A stretch of DNA of 64,000 nucleotides from Actinophytocola sp044466355 (GTDB lineage: Bacteria > Actinomycetota > Actinomycetes > Mycobacteriales > Pseudonocardiaceae): the NCBI RefSeq assembly GCF_044466355.1, contig NZ_JBITMQ010000007.1, positions 248,001 through 312,000 of the forward strand, read 5' to 3'. Position 1 is the first letter of the stretch; each line of letters begins with the position of its first letter. Made by a program: the position numbers and the translations under genes. Under the pieces are notes generated by a model. It was not told where the DNA came from, searched no databases, and worked only from the letters and a program-made list of their open reading frames with translations. Shown here in pieces: positions 1 to 9,296 of this stretch.

Positions 1-1
1 G

Positions 2-940
2 ATCCCGGACGCGGTGGCGCTGGCGGAACGGGCCCGGGCCACCGTCTGGGCCAGTCCCATGGCGTGGCGTGGTTGCTTCCCTGAGGACCACCCGCAGTTC
101 GCCGGGTTCCTGCCGCCCGAGGAGCGGGGCACCGCCGAAGCGTTGCAGGGACACGATCTGGTCGTCGTGCTCGGCGCGCCCGCGTTCCTGTACCACGTCT
201 ACCGCGGCACCACGGACCTCGCGCTGCCGCCGCTGTACCTGGTCAGCGACGACGAGCAGGTACTGGCGCGGGCGCGTGAAGGCAACGGGATCCGTTCCGG
301 TGTGCGTGCGGCGATCCGCGCGGTCACCGCGAGCCTGGCCGAGCCGACCCGTTCGGTGCCCGCGGGCCGAACCCGCAGGCCGCGGCCACCGGAGACCACG
401 CCGATCACCGTCGAGTGGGTGTTCGCGAACCTCGCCGACGAACTCGACGAGAACGTCCTGCTGGTGGAGGAAATCCCGAGCCACCTCCTGGTCCGCCGCG
501 AGTACCTGCCGGTGCGCGCGACGCGCACGGGACTGCTCAGCACCGGCGGCGGCGCGCTCGGCTACGGCCTGCCCGCCGCGGTCGGCGCCGCGCTCGGCGC
601 GCCGGACCGGAAAGTCGTCGCGGTGCTCGGCGACGGGTCGAGCATGTACTCGATCCAGGGCCTGTGGACCGCCGCGCGTGAGCACCTGCCGGTCACGTTC
701 GTGGTGCTGGACAACGCCCAGTACGCGGCGGTCGACATCCTCTCCGGCCCCGACGACAAGATGCCCGGCGTGGAACTCGGCGGGATCGACTTCGTCGCGC
801 TCGCCGAGGGCATGGGCTGCCACACCCACCGGGTCACGCGGCCGCACGAACTGAAGCCCGCGCTCACCCAGGCGCTCGCCGACGACCGGCCCACCCTGGT
901 CCACGTCCGCGTGGACCCGAAACCGACGGTGCTCTACTGA
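2..940 (+). CDS. Thiamine-diphosphate-dependent decarboxylase, benzoylformate decarboxylase type (5' end outside window)
   Basis: The reading frame is open from the first bases of the window, so this is the C-terminal ~312 residues of a longer enzyme; the GTG at 14 is internal. The visible part holds the central-domain end and the ThDP pyrophosphate-binding domain. GDGSSMYSIQ followed about 25 residues later by VVLDNAQY is the GDG-X(24-28)-N cofactor motif. Full enzymes of this family (~530 aa) decarboxylate 2-keto acids such as benzoylformate or indolepyruvate, or act like acetolactate synthase. The short C-terminus after the PP domain and the TGGGALGYGLPAAVGAAL segment resemble MdlC-type proteins. 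It converges on and overlaps by 7 bp the ABC ATPase gene. Substrate assignment is inferred from resemblance only. Confidence 0.8.
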   Translation: MPDAVALAERARATVWASPMAWRGCFPEDHPQFAGFLPPEERGTAEALQGHDLVVVLGAPAFLYHVYRGTTDLALPPLYLVSDDEQVLARAREGNGIRSGVRAAIRAVTASLAEPTRSVPAGRTRRPRPPETTPITVEWVFANLADELDENVLLVEEIPSHLLVRREYLPVRATRTGLLSTGGGALGYGLPAAVGAALGAPDRKVVAVLGDGSSMYSIQGLWTAAREHLPVTFVVLDNAQYAAVDILSGPDDKMPGVELGGIDFVALAEGMGCHTHRVTRPHELKPALTQALADDRPTLVHVRVDPKPTVLY

Positions 941-1812
941 GCGCGCGTCGACTCCTGTGCCTCGGCGCGCTCGGCCGCCAGGAACTTCTCGGCGGCCAGC
1001 GCGTCCGGGGACGGTTCGGGCTCCGCCGCCGACGGCCGGTCGTGCAGCAGGCGCGCGATCTCCGTGCGCAGCTCCACGAACTCGGCCGAGCCGCGGGTGG
1101 TGATCTGGTCGCGGTCCGCGGGCAGCCCGACCGGCAGGTCGGCCACGATCGACGCCGGTGACTTCGACAGCACCAGCACCCGGTCACCCAGGTAGACGCT
1201 CTCGTCGATGTCATGCGTGACAAGGAGAACCGTGCTCTGGTGCTCCCTGCGTACCCGCAACAGCAGGTCCTCGAGGTCGGCCCTGGTCTGTGCGTCGACG
1301 GACGCGAACGGCTCGTCCATCAGCAGCAGCGCCGGCTGGCACGCCAGTGCTCGCGCGATGGAAACCCGCTGCTGCATGCCACCGGAAAGCTGCCACGGGT
1401 ACTTGCCCGCGGCCGCCTCCAGGTCCACCCAGCGCAGCGCCTCCTCCGCGCGCCGCCGCCGCTCCGCACGGCCGCGTACCCGGGTGCGCAGCGGGAACTC
1501 CACGTTGCCACGCACGGAAAGCCACGGGAACAGCGAACGGCTGTAGTCCTGGAACACCACGGCGAGGTCGTTCGGCACGCCCTGCACGGCGTCACCGTGC
1601 AGGCTGATCTCGCCCGCGGTCGGCTTGGTCAGGCCGGCGATGCACCGCAGCAGCGTGGACTTGCCGCACCCGGACGGGCCGACGATGCACGCCAGCTCGT
1701 CCTTGGCGACGGTGAAGGTGAGGTTCTCCACCGCCACGTGTGCCGCGGGGCCGGTGCCGTAGCGGTGCGCGAGCTCGCGCACCTCCAGCATGGTCGGCAT
1801 GGTGTCTCTCAT
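934..1812 (-). CDS. ABC transporter ATP-binding protein, nitrate/sulfonate/taurine (SsuB/TauB) type
   Basis: This 292-aa cytoplasmic ATPase energises a small-molecule importer. All ABC motifs are present: Walker A GPSGCGKST, Q-loop VFQDYSRSLFPW, signature LSGGMQQR, Walker B LLLMDEPF and the switch H in LLVTHD. The FPWLSVRGNVEFPL segment is typical of the SsuB/TauB subfamily. The start chosen is the ATG at 1812, because it overlaps the stop of the upstream permease in an ATGA arrangement; ATGs at 1800 and 1791 are alternatives. It is the last gene of a four-gene operon (binding protein, two permeases, ATPase). The substrate cannot be told from the sequence. Confidence 0.92.
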   Translation of the reverse strand: MRDTMPTMLEVRELAHRYGTGPAAHVAVENLTFTVAKDELACIVGPSGCGKSTLLRCIAGLTKPTAGEISLHGDAVQGVPNDLAVVFQDYSRSLFPWLSVRGNVEFPLRTRVRGRAERRRRAEEALRWVDLEAAAGKYPWQLSGGMQQRVSIARALACQPALLLMDEPFASVDAQTRADLEDLLLRVRREHQSTVLLVTHDIDESVYLGDRVLVLSKSPASIVADLPVGLPADRDQITTRGSAEFVELRTEIARLLHDRPSAAEPEPSPDALAAEKFLAAERAEAQESTRAQ

Positions 1813-2630
1813 CCTCCGGCTTTGGCGGTCCGCGCGGCGTCGGCCACGGCGGAGCGGGTCGGTTGCCACCGCAGGGCACGGCGCTCCACGGCGAGCAGCG
1901 CGAGGTTCAGCACGTAGCCGATGATCCCCAGCAGCATGATCCACGCCCACATGGTCAGGAAGTCGAACTGGCTCTGCGCCTCGACCAGGTTGGCCCCGAT
2001 GCCCACGGTGTCGCCGACCATCTCGGACACCACCATGAGGATCACCGCGATCGCCAGGCTGAGCCGGAGACCGGCGAAGATCTTCGGCAGCGCGGCGGGC
2101 AGCACCACCATCGCCACCCACTGGGGTCGGGAGGTGCGGAACGCTCGCGCCGTGTCGGTCTTCACCCCGTCCACCGAGCGTACGCCGTCGACCGTGTTCA
2201 ACAGGATGGGCCAGACGCACCCGAACACGATCAGCGCGATCTTCATGTCGTCGTTGAGGCCCAGGAGCACGATGAACACCGGCAGCAGCGCGGGGGAGGG
2301 CAGCGAACGGAAGAACGCGAACAGCGGCCCGACGTACTGCATGCCGGTGCGCGAACGGCCGAGCGCGGTGCCGATCACCACGCCGACGAGTGCGGCCAGC
2401 GCCCAGCCGCCGAGCACCCGGCCGAGGCTGGGCAGGATGTCGTCGGTGACCGCGTCGGTCAGGGCGAAGTCGCCGTTCTCGTCGAGGAACCACAGTTTCC
2501 AGCCGTGGTGCAGGATCTGCCACGGGGTGGGGAAGTAGACGTTCTGCGCCGACGCCGTGAGCAGCTGCCAGACGACCACCGCGATCGCGAACACGATCCA
2601 GCGCTGGGCGAGACCCGTCACGCGTTTCAT
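1809..2630 (-). CDS. ABC transporter permease, SsuC/TauC type (second permease)
   Basis: This is a 273-aa inner-membrane permease with about six hydrophobic helices. The cytoplasmic coupling-loop region (EAA-type) lies around TARAFRTSRPQWVAMVVLPA, which is the expected form for BPD_transp_1 permeases of the nitrate/sulfonate/taurine class. The ATG at 2630 overlaps the stop of the preceding permease (ATGA), and its own stop overlaps the ATPase start, so the three are probably translationally coupled. Having two different permeases rather than a homodimer suggests a heterodimeric channel. Confidence 0.9.
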   Translation of the reverse strand: MKRVTGLAQRWIVFAIAVVVWQLLTASAQNVYFPTPWQILHHGWKLWFLDENGDFALTDAVTDDILPSLGRVLGGWALAALVGVVIGTALGRSRTGMQYVGPLFAFFRSLPSPALLPVFIVLLGLNDDMKIALIVFGCVWPILLNTVDGVRSVDGVKTDTARAFRTSRPQWVAMVVLPAALPKIFAGLRLSLAIAVILMVVSEMVGDTVGIGANLVEAQSQFDFLTMWAWIMLLGIIGYVLNLALLAVERRALRWQPTRSAVADAARTAKAGG

Positions 2631-3400
2631 GACAGGGCCTCCACGCGGGTCGTGTCGCTCCAGTGGAAGACGCGTTTGCCGAGCTTCTCCAGGCCCTCGT
2701 TGACCAGGTACCCGATGACGCCGATGACGATGGTGCCCGCGAGCACCTCGTCCATGCCGCTGACCGTCGTGTAGACGTCGATGATGAACGCGCCGACGCC
2801 GATCTCGCTGCCCGCCAGGTACTCCGTGGAGACCGTGACGATCAGCGCGATCGCCGCGGACAGGCGGATGCCGGTGAACGCGAACGGTGCCACGTGTGGC
2901 AGCGCGACCGTGGCGAGCACTCGGGCACGTTTGTTGCCGAACGACCGCGCGGTGTCCAGCAGGAGCGGGTCGATGTCGTCGAGCGCGTAGATGATGTTGA
3001 ACAGGATCGGCCAGACCGACGCGAGCACGGCGAGCGTGATCTTCGCCTCCGGTCCGGAGCCGATGGTCATGATGATCAGCGGGATCAGCGCCACCGGCGG
3101 GATCGGCCGGATGAACTCGATCAGCGACCTGGTCGAGCTGCGCAGCCACGGCATGCTGCCGAGCAGCAGACCCGCGGGGACGGCGATGGCGATGGCGATG
3201 CCCAGGGCGATGAGCCACGCGAGCACCGTCGCGATCACGTCCCGGATGAACGAGGTCTCGCCGAGCAGTTCCACCAGCCGGGGAAACACCACACTGGGCG
3301 GCGGCAGGGAGTTCTTGCTGACCAGACCGGACTGGCTGACTCCCTCCCACAACAGGAGGAAGCCGGCCAGCCCGATCAGATTCCGGATGACAGGTCGCAC
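2627..3400 (-). CDS. ABC transporter permease, SsuC/TauC type (first permease)
   Basis: This 257-aa polytopic membrane protein is homologous in layout to its downstream partner. It has an N-terminal hydrophobic helix (NLIGLAGFLLLWEGVSQ) and the coupling-loop region DTARSFGNKRARVLATVALP before the last helices. It follows the substrate-binding protein gene by 16 bp and overlaps the next permease by ATGA. Membership of the NMT1/SsuC transporter class is clear; the transported compound is unknown. Confidence 0.9.
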   Translation of the reverse strand: MRPVIRNLIGLAGFLLLWEGVSQSGLVSKNSLPPPSVVFPRLVELLGETSFIRDVIATVLAWLIALGIAIAIAVPAGLLLGSMPWLRSSTRSLIEFIRPIPPVALIPLIIMTIGSGPEAKITLAVLASVWPILFNIIYALDDIDPLLLDTARSFGNKRARVLATVALPHVAPFAFTGIRLSAAIALIVTVSTEYLAGSEIGVGAFIIDVYTTVSGMDEVLAGTIVIGVIGYLVNEGLEKLGKRVFHWSDTTRVEALS

Positions 3401-3416
3401 CGCAGTGGTTCAGACG

Positions 3417-4451
3417 TCAGGTCAGCGGTGCGGTCGGGACGATCATCGAGGTCACGTCGATCTCCTTCTCGATGACCGCGAACTCCTTCATCAGGTCCGG
3501 CACGCGCTGGATCCTGGTCGCGTCGAGCTTCGACTGGAACGTCAGCAGGGTCGCGACCTTCGCGATGTTCTCGTCCACACCGGAGAACTTGACCAGCAGC
3601 GGCTCGACCAGCGAACGGTCGGACAGCGCGAGGTCGGTGCCCCGCTGCATCGCACGCTGGAACGCGGCGATCGAGTTCTTGTTCTTCGACACGAAGTCAC
3701 CGGTGGAGGCCCAGCCCGCGGTGGGCATGTCGGCGGTCGGACCCGTCGCGGTGTCGAAGATGGGCAGCGCGCCCGCCTCGGTCTGCGTCTGGCTCAGGAA
3801 CGGCTCGGTCACGAACGCGGCGTCCACGTTGCCCGCCTTGAGCGCGTCCGCGGTGGCGGGGAACGGCGTCTTGACCCAGTTGATGCTCTTGTAGTCCACG
3901 CCCTTCGTCTTCAGAGTGGCCATGGTGAGCAGGTCGGAGATGGTGCCGGTGGCGGTGACGGCGACGCGCTTGCCCGCCATGTCCTGCACGCTCTTCACCT
4001 TCGAGTTCGGCAGCGCGACCACCATGCAGCTGTTCGGACCGGCCGACGACGCGTCGGCGACGATCTTGATGCCACCCTTGGGCTTCCCGGCTCCCTTGCT
4101 CTCCGCGAGGAAGAACGGCGTGTAGCTCGAGTACGAGATGTCGACTTCGCCGGAGATGAGCTTGTTGACCGACTCGCCACCGGACGGGGCGTCGACGAAC
4201 GTGACGTTCAGGCCCTCGTCCTTGAAGAAACCCTCCTGCATCGCCAGGTGGAACGGTGCGAGGTCGGTGGTCTTCATGATCGAGATGTTCAGGTCGGTCG
4301 TCTCGAGCTTGCCGTTGCCACCGGACTGCGGCTCGGAGTCGTCCGAACCACCCAGCGCACTGCAGCTGGACAGCGCCATCGCCAGCGTCAGTGCCGATGC
4401 GACCAAGGGAAGACGGGAGCGGAAACCGCGCCCGGTGCTGCCTGTGGGCAT
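3417..4451 (-). CDS. ABC transporter substrate-binding lipoprotein, NMT1/SsuA type
   Basis: This 344-aa exported lipoprotein has a basic N-terminus, a hydrophobic stretch and a lipobox ALSSC near residue 30, followed by an acidic/Ser/Gly linker. The mature part begins with the NMT1-like pattern TTDLAPFHLAMQEGFFKDEG, in which 'PFHLAMQEGFF' is characteristic of taurine/nitrate/pyrimidine-precursor binding proteins. It is the first gene of the minus-strand importer operon, with its promoter presumably in the 4.45-5.03 kb gap. The substrate may be aromatic or sulfonated given the neighbouring ThDP decarboxylase, but that is inference from position only. Confidence 0.88.
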   Translation of the reverse strand: MPTGSTGRGFRSRLPLVASALTLAMALSSCSALGGSDDSEPQSGGNGKLETTDLNISIMKTTDLAPFHLAMQEGFFKDEGLNVTFVDAPSGGESVNKLISGEVDISYSSYTPFFLAESKGAGKPKGGIKIVADASSAGPNSCMVVALPNSKVKSVQDMAGKRVAVTATGTISDLLTMATLKTKGVDYKSINWVKTPFPATADALKAGNVDAAFVTEPFLSQTQTEAGALPIFDTATGPTADMPTAGWASTGDFVSKNKNSIAAFQRAMQRGTDLALSDRSLVEPLLVKFSGVDENIAKVATLLTFQSKLDATRIQRVPDLMKEFAVIEKEIDVTSMIVPTAPLT

Positions 4452-5030
4452 GTGGAGCCTCTCCTCATGGGTGAGGTGTTGAAAGCTGATATCGGTGGTG
4501 CCCCGTACACCAGGCCGCCACTGTAGAGATCCTTATCCCGGGTCACAATGCGTGTCCGCGCATTTACTTTTCCGGTCAGGACACCGCTGAACGGGTGGCA
4601 GTGGGCCCGTGTCGAGGGCCGAACAATGGCCGCCACCTGCGCACCTCCGTCACGAGCAGCGATCCGGTGACTACCCCGGCGGGACGAGCTTCGTCACCGA
4701 CTTGTGACCTGTCCAGTGCTAAACCGATCGAGAGGGATCGCGCGATCGTGTGAGTTTAGCCACTCCAATGGGTGCCCCGATCGCTCGAAGGGCTTACGCG
4801 GGGCGATACACTCCGCTACCTTCTGCTGCCACGTCGAGATTGATGTTCGTTGAAGTTGCAACGAGTAGTGGTCACATGCCTGTGTGTGCTTCCCACGCGG
4901 GAAGCCCGGGCGGTGGCCGATTGGGGACAACGCCGCCTCGGCGGCGCGCGACTTGACACGGACGTCACCGACGTACCTGCCCGTTCGAGCAGACGGGCTG
5001 TCGGCTTTTCGATCAGGGAGAGTGCTGGGA
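4452..5030. other. Divergent intergenic region between importer operon and conservon
   Basis: This 580-bp stretch has no convincing gene; open frames here lack ribosome sites and family resemblance. It must carry promoters for the importer operon (leftward) and the conservon (rightward). A perfect 12-bp palindrome GATCGCGCGATC lies at 4736-4747, with further GATCG words nearby, and could be an operator. The composition is less GC-rich than the genes on either side. Confidence 0.5.
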
Positions 5031-7958
5031 GTGCCCGACGCCACCGCTGACGTCCCACACCGCTCCGGCGGCAAGTTCGGGGACAACGCTGCCCGCGGCC
5101 GTCCCGCGCCCGGGCACGACCCCGCTCCCGCCGTCGGGCGGAAGGGCGGGTCGCTCCTGCGCATGCGGAACTGGCGACTGCGCACCAAGGTCATCGCGGT
5201 CATCGTCGTTCCGACCCTGACCGCGCTCGCGCTCGGCGGCCTGCGGGCGGCGGGCGACCTGGACCGCGCCGCTGAGTTCCGCCAGACGGTCAACCAGGTC
5301 GACCTGGCCCGGAACGTGACCCGAGTGGTGCACGAGCTGCAGAAGGAACGCGACCTCGCCGTGGCCTGGGTGGCCGCGGACCGCGAAGACTCGCGCACCG
5401 GGCTCGACGCCCAGATCGGCCAGGTCGACAAGGCCGTCACCGCCGCGCAGCAGCTGGCGACCGAGCTGGACACCGACGACGAGTCCGCCAAGGAGCGGTA
5501 CAACATCGGTCTGCAGCGCCTTTCCGCGCTGACGGCGATCCGCGACACCACGCAGAACACCGACTACCCGGACGCCGCGGTCTTCAACGCGTACTCACGC
5601 GTGCTGGACGCGGTCGTCCGGCTCGGCCGCGAGATCAACACCGCGGTCACCGACCGGAACCTGCTGCGCGAGGGCACGGTCATCCAGTCGCTGTCCGAGG
5701 CGAAGGAAAGCGTCTCGATCGAGAACGCGATCCTGCAGATCGCGGCCGTGCACGACAGCTTCCCGGCCGACCTGCTCTCCCGCATCCGCGACGCGCAGGC
5801 CGCCACCGTGGGCGCGCTCGCCGACTACAAGGCGAACGCGTCGCTCGGACAGCTCCAGCTGTACAACGACACGGTCTCCGGCAGCGAGGTGGACGGCCGG
5901 GAACGGATCAAGGCGCAGGCGATCTCCGCCGCCGAGCGTTCCACGCCGGAAACCCAGCTGTCGCTGCAGATCAACCCGCCCGACCTGAGCAACAACGGCG
6001 CCGCCACGGTCGAACGCATGCGCACGGTGGAGATCGCGCTGCTCGACCAGCTGCGCGGCGACGCGGACGAGCTGGCCAACGAGGCCGTCGCCTCCGCATG
6101 GCGCGACGCGGCCATCGTCCTCGTCGCGCTGCTGCTCGCGATCGGCCTGATGGTGATCGTCACCAGGTCGCTGCTGACCCCGCTGCGCGTGCTGCGCCGC
6201 GAGGCACTCGAGGTCGCGAACCGGAAGCTGCCCGCATCGGTGCAGCGCATCCTCGCCCACCCGAACCCGGCCGAGGCCGCGAAGCACGCGGTCGAGCCGG
6301 TGCCGGTGTTCACCAGGGAGGAGACGGGTCAGCTGGCCCGCTCCTTCGACGCGGTGCAGGAGCAGGCGGTCCTGATGGCGACCGAGCAGGCGCTCCTCCG
6401 CGAGAACATCAACTCGATCTTCGTCAACCTGTCGCGTCGGTCGCAGGCGCTGGTGGAGCGCCAGTTGGCGTTGATCGACCGGTTGGAGCAGGACGAGCAG
6501 GATCCGGACCAGTTGGCGTCGTTGTTCGAGCTGGACCACCTCGCGACCCGTATGCGGCGGAACTCGGAGTCCCTGCTGGTGCTCTCCGGCACCGGCCTGT
6601 CGCGGCAGCTGTCGCGGCCGGTGCCCGCCTCCGACGTGGTCGGCGCGGCGGTGTCCGAGGTGGAGCAGTACGTCCGCGTCGAGGTGGCCTCCGCGCCGGA
6701 CGTCGCGGTGCAGGGGCGCGCGGTCTCCGACCTCGTGCACGTCATCGCGGAACTTCTGGACAACGCGACCTTCTTCTCTGAGCCGGAGAAGAAGGTGCTC
6801 GTCCGGATGACGATCAACCGCAAGCAAGAACTGACCATCCAGATCACCGACCAGGGCGTCGGCATGTCGGACGACGAGATCGCGGCCACCAACGCGCGGC
6901 TCGCCGACCCGCCGGACCTGGACGTGTCCGTGACCCGGCGGATGGGTCTGTACGTGGTCGCGCGCCTGGCCAAGCGGCACAACATCAGGGTGCGGCTGCG
7001 GGACAACGAGGACATCGAGGGCGGCCTGATCGCCCGCATCGAGGTCCCCGCGGACCTGATCCAACCGTCGAACGCGCCTGCACGCTCGATGGCCGCGAAC
7101 GCGACGACCGCGTCGTTGCAGCCGCCGTCGGCCATCGAGTCGTCGCTGGGTTCCGGTTCGAGCCTCCCGAGCATGCCGAACACACCCGCCCCGTCCCGCA
7201 GCAGCGGCATCGCGGGCGCGTTCGCCACCGGCATGCCGCGGCGGCTGCGGCCGGACAACAGCGTGGTCGCGGACCAGTCCCGCCAAGAGGAGATCACCGA
7301 ACAGGCACCCGCACCGGTCGTCACCCGCGACCCCGCGGGCACCGGCGAGCAGCCGACCGCCCTGTTCGGCCCACCGATGCCGGAACCGAGCCTTCCTGTG
7401 GAGAACACACCCATGTCGCTGGGCATGAGCCGCCCGGCCACCGACCACAACACCGACGCGCCGACCGAGCGCCTGCCGATCTACGAAGCCGTGCTGTCCC
7501 AGTGGTTCGAGGCCGCTGACACCGGCACGCAGCAGGCGGTGCCCGCCCAGACCGCTGGGGCGGCCACCGGTGGCACGACCTCGGTCGCGCAGGCGGCGCC
7601 CGCCGCGACGCGCCAGCCGGAGCCGTCCGCCTGGACCTCGCCCGGCGACGAGGGCTGGCAGGCCGCACAGGCACTGCTCAGCACCAGTCCGGAGAAGACG
7701 ACGACCAACGCGGGTCTGCCCAAGCGGAAGCCCAAGGAGCACCTCGTGCCGGGGTCGGCCGCACCGCGCGCACAGGACGCCGCCTCGGCGGATTCGTCGA
7801 CGGCCCCGCCCCTGCCGCCACGCTCGCCCGACGCCATCCGCGGCCGCATGGCGAGCTTCCAGCAGGGTGTGCGGCGTGGCAGGCACACACTGATCGACGC
7901 CTTCCCCGGTGACCCGAAGGGCGCCGAGGGCAACCGCCAGAACGAGGAGCAGGAGTGA
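5031..7958 (+). CDS. cvnA: Conservon CvnA-like nitrate/nitrite-sensor histidine-kinase-like protein
   Basis: This 975-aa membrane sensor is the first gene of a conservon. A GTG at 5031 is preceded by AGGGAGAG and is preferred over upstream in-frame starts. The order is: basic N-terminal segment, TM1 (~53-75), an extracytoplasmic NIT-like helical domain, TM2 (~360-382), HAMP-like linker, an all-helical segment without an obvious phospho-acceptor histidine motif, a HATPase_c domain (N-box ELLDNATFF ~574, G1 DQGVGM ~607), and a long Pro/Ala/Thr-rich disordered tail (~685-975). In Streptomyces, Cvn proteins form a membrane complex likened to a GPCR-G-protein module. Its 3' end overlaps cvnB by GTGA. 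Codons around 6420-6560 use TTG and G/T third positions more than the flanks. Confidence 0.88.
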   Translation: MPDATADVPHRSGGKFGDNAARGRPAPGHDPAPAVGRKGGSLLRMRNWRLRTKVIAVIVVPTLTALALGGLRAAGDLDRAAEFRQTVNQVDLARNVTRVVHELQKERDLAVAWVAADREDSRTGLDAQIGQVDKAVTAAQQLATELDTDDESAKERYNIGLQRLSALTAIRDTTQNTDYPDAAVFNAYSRVLDAVVRLGREINTAVTDRNLLREGTVIQSLSEAKESVSIENAILQIAAVHDSFPADLLSRIRDAQAATVGALADYKANASLGQLQLYNDTVSGSEVDGRERIKAQAISAAERSTPETQLSLQINPPDLSNNGAATVERMRTVEIALLDQLRGDADELANEAVASAWRDAAIVLVALLLAIGLMVIVTRSLLTPLRVLRREALEVANRKLPASVQRILAHPNPAEAAKHAVEPVPVFTREETGQLARSFDAVQEQAVLMATEQALLRENINSIFVNLSRRSQALVERQLALIDRLEQDEQDPDQLASLFELDHLATRMRRNSESLLVLSGTGLSRQLSRPVPASDVVGAAVSEVEQYVRVEVASAPDVAVQGRAVSDLVHVIAELLDNATFFSEPEKKVLVRMTINRKQELTIQITDQGVGMSDDEIAATNARLADPPDLDVSVTRRMGLYVVARLAKRHNIRVRLRDNEDIEGGLIARIEVPADLIQPSNAPARSMAANATTASLQPPSAIESSLGSGSSLPSMPNTPAPSRSSGIAGAFATGMPRRLRPDNSVVADQSRQEEITEQAPAPVVTRDPAGTGEQPTALFGPPMPEPSLPVENTPMSLGMSRPATDHNTDAPTERLPIYEAVLSQWFEAADTGTQQAVPAQTAGAATGGTTSVAQAAPAATRQPEPSAWTSPGDEGWQAAQALLSTSPEKTTTNAGLPKRKPKEHLVPGSAAPRAQDAASADSSTAPPLPPRSPDAIRGRMASFQQGVRRGRHTLIDAFPGDPKGAEGNRQNEEQE

Positions 7959-8377
7959 CCACTCCGAAAGACCAGCCCGGCAGTTTCGGTTGGCTCATCA
8001 CCGACTTCGTCCGTCGAGTGCCAGGCGTCGCGCACGCCGTCGTCGTGTCCGCGGACGGGCTGCTGCTCGCCACCTCGCACGGCCTGCCGCGTGACCGCGC
8101 GGAACAGCTCTCGGCGGTGTCGTCGGGCCTGATCAGCCTCACGCAGGGCGCGGCGAGGTGCTTCGAGGCGGGTGGCGTGAACCAGACCGTGGTCGAGATG
8201 GACCGCGGCTACCTGTTCCTGATGTCCATTTCGGACGGTTCGTGCCTCGCCGTGCTGGCCGCGCCGAACTCCGACATCGGACTCGTGGCCTACGAGATGA
8301 CCGTGCTGGTCGAGCGAGTCGGCCAGCAGATGACCCCCGAACTGCGTGCCCAGCTCCAGGGCGCGCACCGTGGGTGA
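7955..8377 (+). CDS. cvnB: Conservon CvnB-like roadblock/LC7 protein
   Basis: This 140-aa cytoplasmic protein has the roadblock/LC7 fold (FGWLITDFVRRVPGVAHAVV, then VSADGLLLATS). In the conservon family it is thought to act as a GTPase-activating or scaffold partner of CvnD. It starts at a GTG whose bases overlap the cvnA stop (GTGA), implying translational coupling. It is followed directly by the GTPase gene rather than by the DUF742 (cvnC) gene usually placed between them. Confidence 0.9.
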   Translation: MTTPKDQPGSFGWLITDFVRRVPGVAHAVVVSADGLLLATSHGLPRDRAEQLSAVSSGLISLTQGAARCFEAGGVNQTVVEMDRGYLFLMSISDGSCLAVLAAPNSDIGLVAYEMTVLVERVGQQMTPELRAQLQGAHRG

Positions 8378-8403
8378 ACGAACTTTCATGGAAAGGGTGC
8401 TCA

Positions 8404-9015
8404 GTGGTCTCCGCAGGCTCTAGTCCCCTCGGCCAGCGTGGCGGGTCCGCACCGCAGCCGACGACTTCGGCGAAGATCGTGGTCGCTGGTGGTTTCGGGG
8501 TGGGTAAGACGACTTTGGTCGGTTCGGTGTCGGAGATTGTTCCGTTGACGACTGAGGCCGTGATGACCGAGGCCAGCGTGGACGTGGATGACCTGTCGAA
8601 CACCCCGAACAAGGTCACTACCACGGTTGCGATGGATTTTGGTCGTGTGTCGTTGGACAGCGATCTGATTTTGTACTTGTTTGGTACGCCGGGTCAGCAT
8701 CGGTTCTGGTTCATGTGGGATGACCTGGTCCGGGGTGCTATTGGTGCGGTGGTGTTGGTGGATACCCGTCGTCTCGCCGATGCGTTCGCGTCGATCGATT
8801 TCTTCGAGGACCGCGGGTTGCCCTACATCGTGGCCCTGAACTGTTTCGACCGGGTGCTCCACCACCGCGTCGACGACGTCCGCGACGCACTCACGATCGA
8901 ACAGTCGATCCCCATCGTGACGTGCGACGCCCGCGACCGCGAGTCCACAAAGGAAACCCTTATCACGCTGGTGGAACACGCGATGCGCCAACGCACGAGC
9001 GCCCGCGCGGGCTGA
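8404..9015 (+). CDS. cvnD: Conservon CvnD-like small GTPase (ATP/GTP-binding protein)
   Basis: This ~203-aa Ras-like GTPase has P-loop GGFGVGKTT, switch region TTVAMDFGRV, DxxG-equivalent LFGTPGQHRF and a guanine-specificity region around LNCFDR. The GTG at 8404 has GAAAGGG seven bases upstream. A GTG at 8374 that overlaps the cvnB stop (GTGA) is an in-frame alternative adding ten residues. Codon use changes inside the gene: about 8480-8800 is rich in T/G third positions (ttg, ggt, gtt), while 8810-9015 returns to the C-rich use of its neighbours. No DUF742 gene precedes it. Confidence 0.9.
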   Translation: MVSAGSSPLGQRGGSAPQPTTSAKIVVAGGFGVGKTTLVGSVSEIVPLTTEAVMTEASVDVDDLSNTPNKVTTTVAMDFGRVSLDSDLILYLFGTPGQHRFWFMWDDLVRGAIGAVVLVDTRRLADAFASIDFFEDRGLPYIVALNCFDRVLHHRVDDVRDALTIEQSIPIVTCDARDRESTKETLITLVEHAMRQRTSARAG

Positions 9016-9127
9016 CCGACGACAGTCGCTCGGCCCGCGGACGAGGTGGGCCAGCCGGTCGCGAACGGAGCTCATGACCGAGACGAGCCGACGAGGCCCG
9101 GCAACCCCAGATCAACCGGACACATGA

Positions 9128-9170
9128 GGAAGGCCCCTGCCAGCGTTCATGCTGGTCAGGGGCCTTCTTT
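9128..9170 (+). terminator. Rho-independent-type terminator of the conservon
   Basis: A GC-rich hairpin of about 15 bp lies about 110 bp after cvnD. The left arm AAGGCCCCTGCCAGC pairs with the right arm GCTGGTCAGGGGCCTT (one bulged base, six-base loop), followed by CTTTG. It is well placed to end the cvnABD transcript. Confidence 0.8.
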
Positions 9171-9296
9171 GTGCCTGTCAGGCGTGGTGCCCCCGGCGGG
9201 ATTACCAAAGGATGGGAACTGGGCTGACCAGCGGTTTTACACCGGCAGTCTGGTGATTGAGTCATCCTTCGGGCTGTCCACGCGTGAGTAACGCCC

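Noticed and set aside
5595..7886. 763-residue open frame on the minus strand
   Set aside because: It is antisense to cvnA, very Arg/Gly-rich and shows no family pattern; it is a high-GC shadow frame.
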